NCBI GenBank assembly: GCA_050741255.1
Contig: JBOIEQ010000190.1
Span: 1-7,567, forward strand
Direction: 5' to 3'
Origin: CAZXNF01 sp050741255
GTDB lineage: Bacteria; Pseudomonadota; Gammaproteobacteria; Burkholderiales; SG8-41
DNA length: 7,567 nucleotides
Below, in pieces: positions 6,605-7,567 of this stretch. The position numbers were made by a program, and so were the translations under genes. Under the pieces are notes generated by a model. That model had not been told where the DNA came from and made no database searches. It saw only the letters and a list, made by a program, of their open reading frames with translations. Positions within the stretch are counted from its first letter, which is position 1, and each line of letters starts with the position of its first letter.

Positions 6605-7567
6605 CCAAACCGACGTTACTGACCGCCGGGGCAAGGTGCGGAAGGTTGAATTCGACGGCAACAGCCGCATCGTCAAGAACACCTTCCCGGTGGGGGCGGC
6701 CGAGGAGCAGGTCACTAATTTCACGATCGACGCGGGCACCGGGCGGATCACGGCGATCGTCGATGCGCTGAGCCGCAACACGACCTTTCAGTTCGACAGC
6801 ATGGGCAACGTCAGCCAGGTGACCCGGCTCGCGGGCACCGGCAACGCGGTGACCACCACCACTACCTACAGTACTGTCCACAGTCTGCCGCTGACGGTGA
6901 CCGATGCGAACAACAAGACAACGACGTTTACTTACGACAACAGTGGAAACCTGACGCAGGTATCGGACCCGCTCAGTCATACCACCCAGATGACCTACGA
7001 TCCGCATGGCCGCGTGCTGACCGTTGTCGACGGGCTGAGCAACACCATCGCCACCCTGACCTACAGCGGGGCGGACTTGGCAACAGTGGCGGACGCTTTG
7101 AGCCGGACGACGACGTTCTACACCGACGGGGTGGGGCGGGTGACGGGGATGAAGGACCCCTTGGCGCGCTTCTCGCTGAAGACCTACGATGTCCTCGACC
7201 GCGCCACCCTGCTCACCGATGCGCTGGGCGGCACGATCCAGTTCACCTACGACGCCTACGGCAACCTGCTGACCCACGTCGATCAGAAGACCAATACCAC
7301 GACCTATACGTACGACAGCTTCAACCGCGCCGCGACCAAGGTGGACGCGCTGACCCGCACCGAGTCCTACGCCTACGAGACCGGCGGCCAGTTGAACAAG
7401 ATCACCGACCGCAAGTCCCAAGTCTCTGGCATGACCTACGACGGCCTCGGACGGGTAACGCAGTACGGATACGGCGCCACCACCGGCAGCCCCACCACTT
7501 ACACGAGCACAGTCACCAACACCTGGGACGCCGGCGACCGGCTGACCCAGATCGTCGATACCGTGGG
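6498..7567 (+). CDS. Rhs/YD-repeat protein, partial (runs off right edge; probably 5'-truncated)
   Basis: A frame open from an ATG at 6498 to the right edge gives 356 visible residues. Clear Rhs sequence begins at about 6600 ('TDVTDRRGKVRKVEFDGNSR'). One YD repeat lies at 6762-6824, then a 26-residue spacer, then nine successive repeats of exactly 21 residues from 6903 to 7469. Each begins 'D(A/P/G)L..' and carries a 'TYD..G.(L/V)' core, for example 'TYDNSGNLTQV' and 'TYDAYGNLLTHV'; the third has 'TYSGADL' and the fourth 'YTDGVGRV' instead. YD repeats form the large beta-strand shell of Rhs proteins, which often encloses a C-terminal toxin. About 100 bases before 6600 do not read as Rhs protein and no Shine-Dalgarno precedes 6498, while family members normally carry hundreds more residues here. 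The gene is therefore probably a fragment, a silent cassette or a pseudogene, although an intact C-terminal part outside the window cannot be excluded. No VgrG, PAAR or immunity gene is visible. Confidence 0.75.
   Translation, partial: MDLSVRGVEPRGLGCQARGGRSVLHCKEKQRRSQVIQTDVTDRRGKVRKVEFDGNSRIVKNTFPVGAAEEQVTNFTIDAGTGRITAIVDALSRNTTFQFDSMGNVSQVTRLAGTGNAVTTTTTYSTVHSLPLTVTDANNKTTTFTYDNSGNLTQVSDPLSHTTQMTYDPHGRVLTVVDGLSNTIATLTYSGADLATVADALSRTTTFYTDGVGRVTGMKDPLARFSLKTYDVLDRATLLTDALGGTIQFTYDAYGNLLTHVDQKTNTTTYTYDSFNRAATKVDALTRTESYAYETGGQLNKITDRKSQVSGMTYDGLGRVTQYGYGATTGSPTTYTSTVTNTWDAGDRLTQIVDTV

Noticed and set aside
6504..7421. A 305-codon minus-strand frame opposite the rhs repeats
   Set aside because: It mirrors the 63-base repeat period of the plus-strand Rhs frame, which has the real YD motifs.
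6903..7469. Regular 63-base spacing that might suggest a CRISPR array or DNA-level tandem repeat
   Set aside because: The period is 21 codons, the units are diverged at DNA level and keep a protein motif, so it is a coding repeat.

Overview
The window is GC-rich chromosomal DNA that reads like a proteobacterium. Dense coding with long antisense shadow frames, a CzcB/CzcA-type efflux operon, a PBP7-type endopeptidase and a YD/Rhs-repeat gene together suggest a betaproteobacterium. That placement is an inference; no rRNA, tRNA or other marker gene is present to confirm it.

Layout from left to right. (1) Positions 2-241 hold the C-terminal end of a periplasmic adaptor of an RND efflux system. 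(2) Six bases later (248-3343) comes a complete 1031-residue heavy-metal efflux RND permease of the CzcA/CusA family; the two form the end of an operon. (3) The convergent intergenic region 3344-3578 has a short GATGGTT tandem repeat, a hairpin and a very good intrinsic terminator (3526-3560) for the efflux operon. (4) On the minus strand (3579-5234) lies a 551-residue membrane transporter resembling the folate-biopterin (BT1) branch of the major facilitator superfamily. (5) The divergent intergenic region 5235-5448 has a long imperfect palindrome and an AT-rich island that probably carries promoters. (6) Positions 5449-6489 encode a D-alanyl-D-alanine endopeptidase (PBP7, pbpG), with a signal peptide and an unusual Lys/Ala/Pro-rich linker before the catalytic domain. 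(7) From about 6600 to the right edge runs an open frame of Rhs/YD repeats with an exact 21-residue (63-base) period. It appears to lack the usual N-terminal part of an Rhs protein, and the segment between it and pbpG (about 6490-6604) looks like a small inserted or recombined piece with imperfect terminal inverted repeats.

Functionally, the adaptor and permease would act together, with an outer-membrane factor presumably encoded elsewhere, to expel divalent metal ions from the cell. The BT1-like transporter and PbpG are separate housekeeping-type units with no visible link to metal efflux. The right end is the accessory part of the window: a 5'-truncated or rearranged rhs gene whose C-terminal tip, where a toxin domain would normally lie, is outside the view. 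I see no convincing new system; the rhs junction, the two hairpin-rich intergenic regions and the substrate of the BT1-like carrier are the points most worth a second look.
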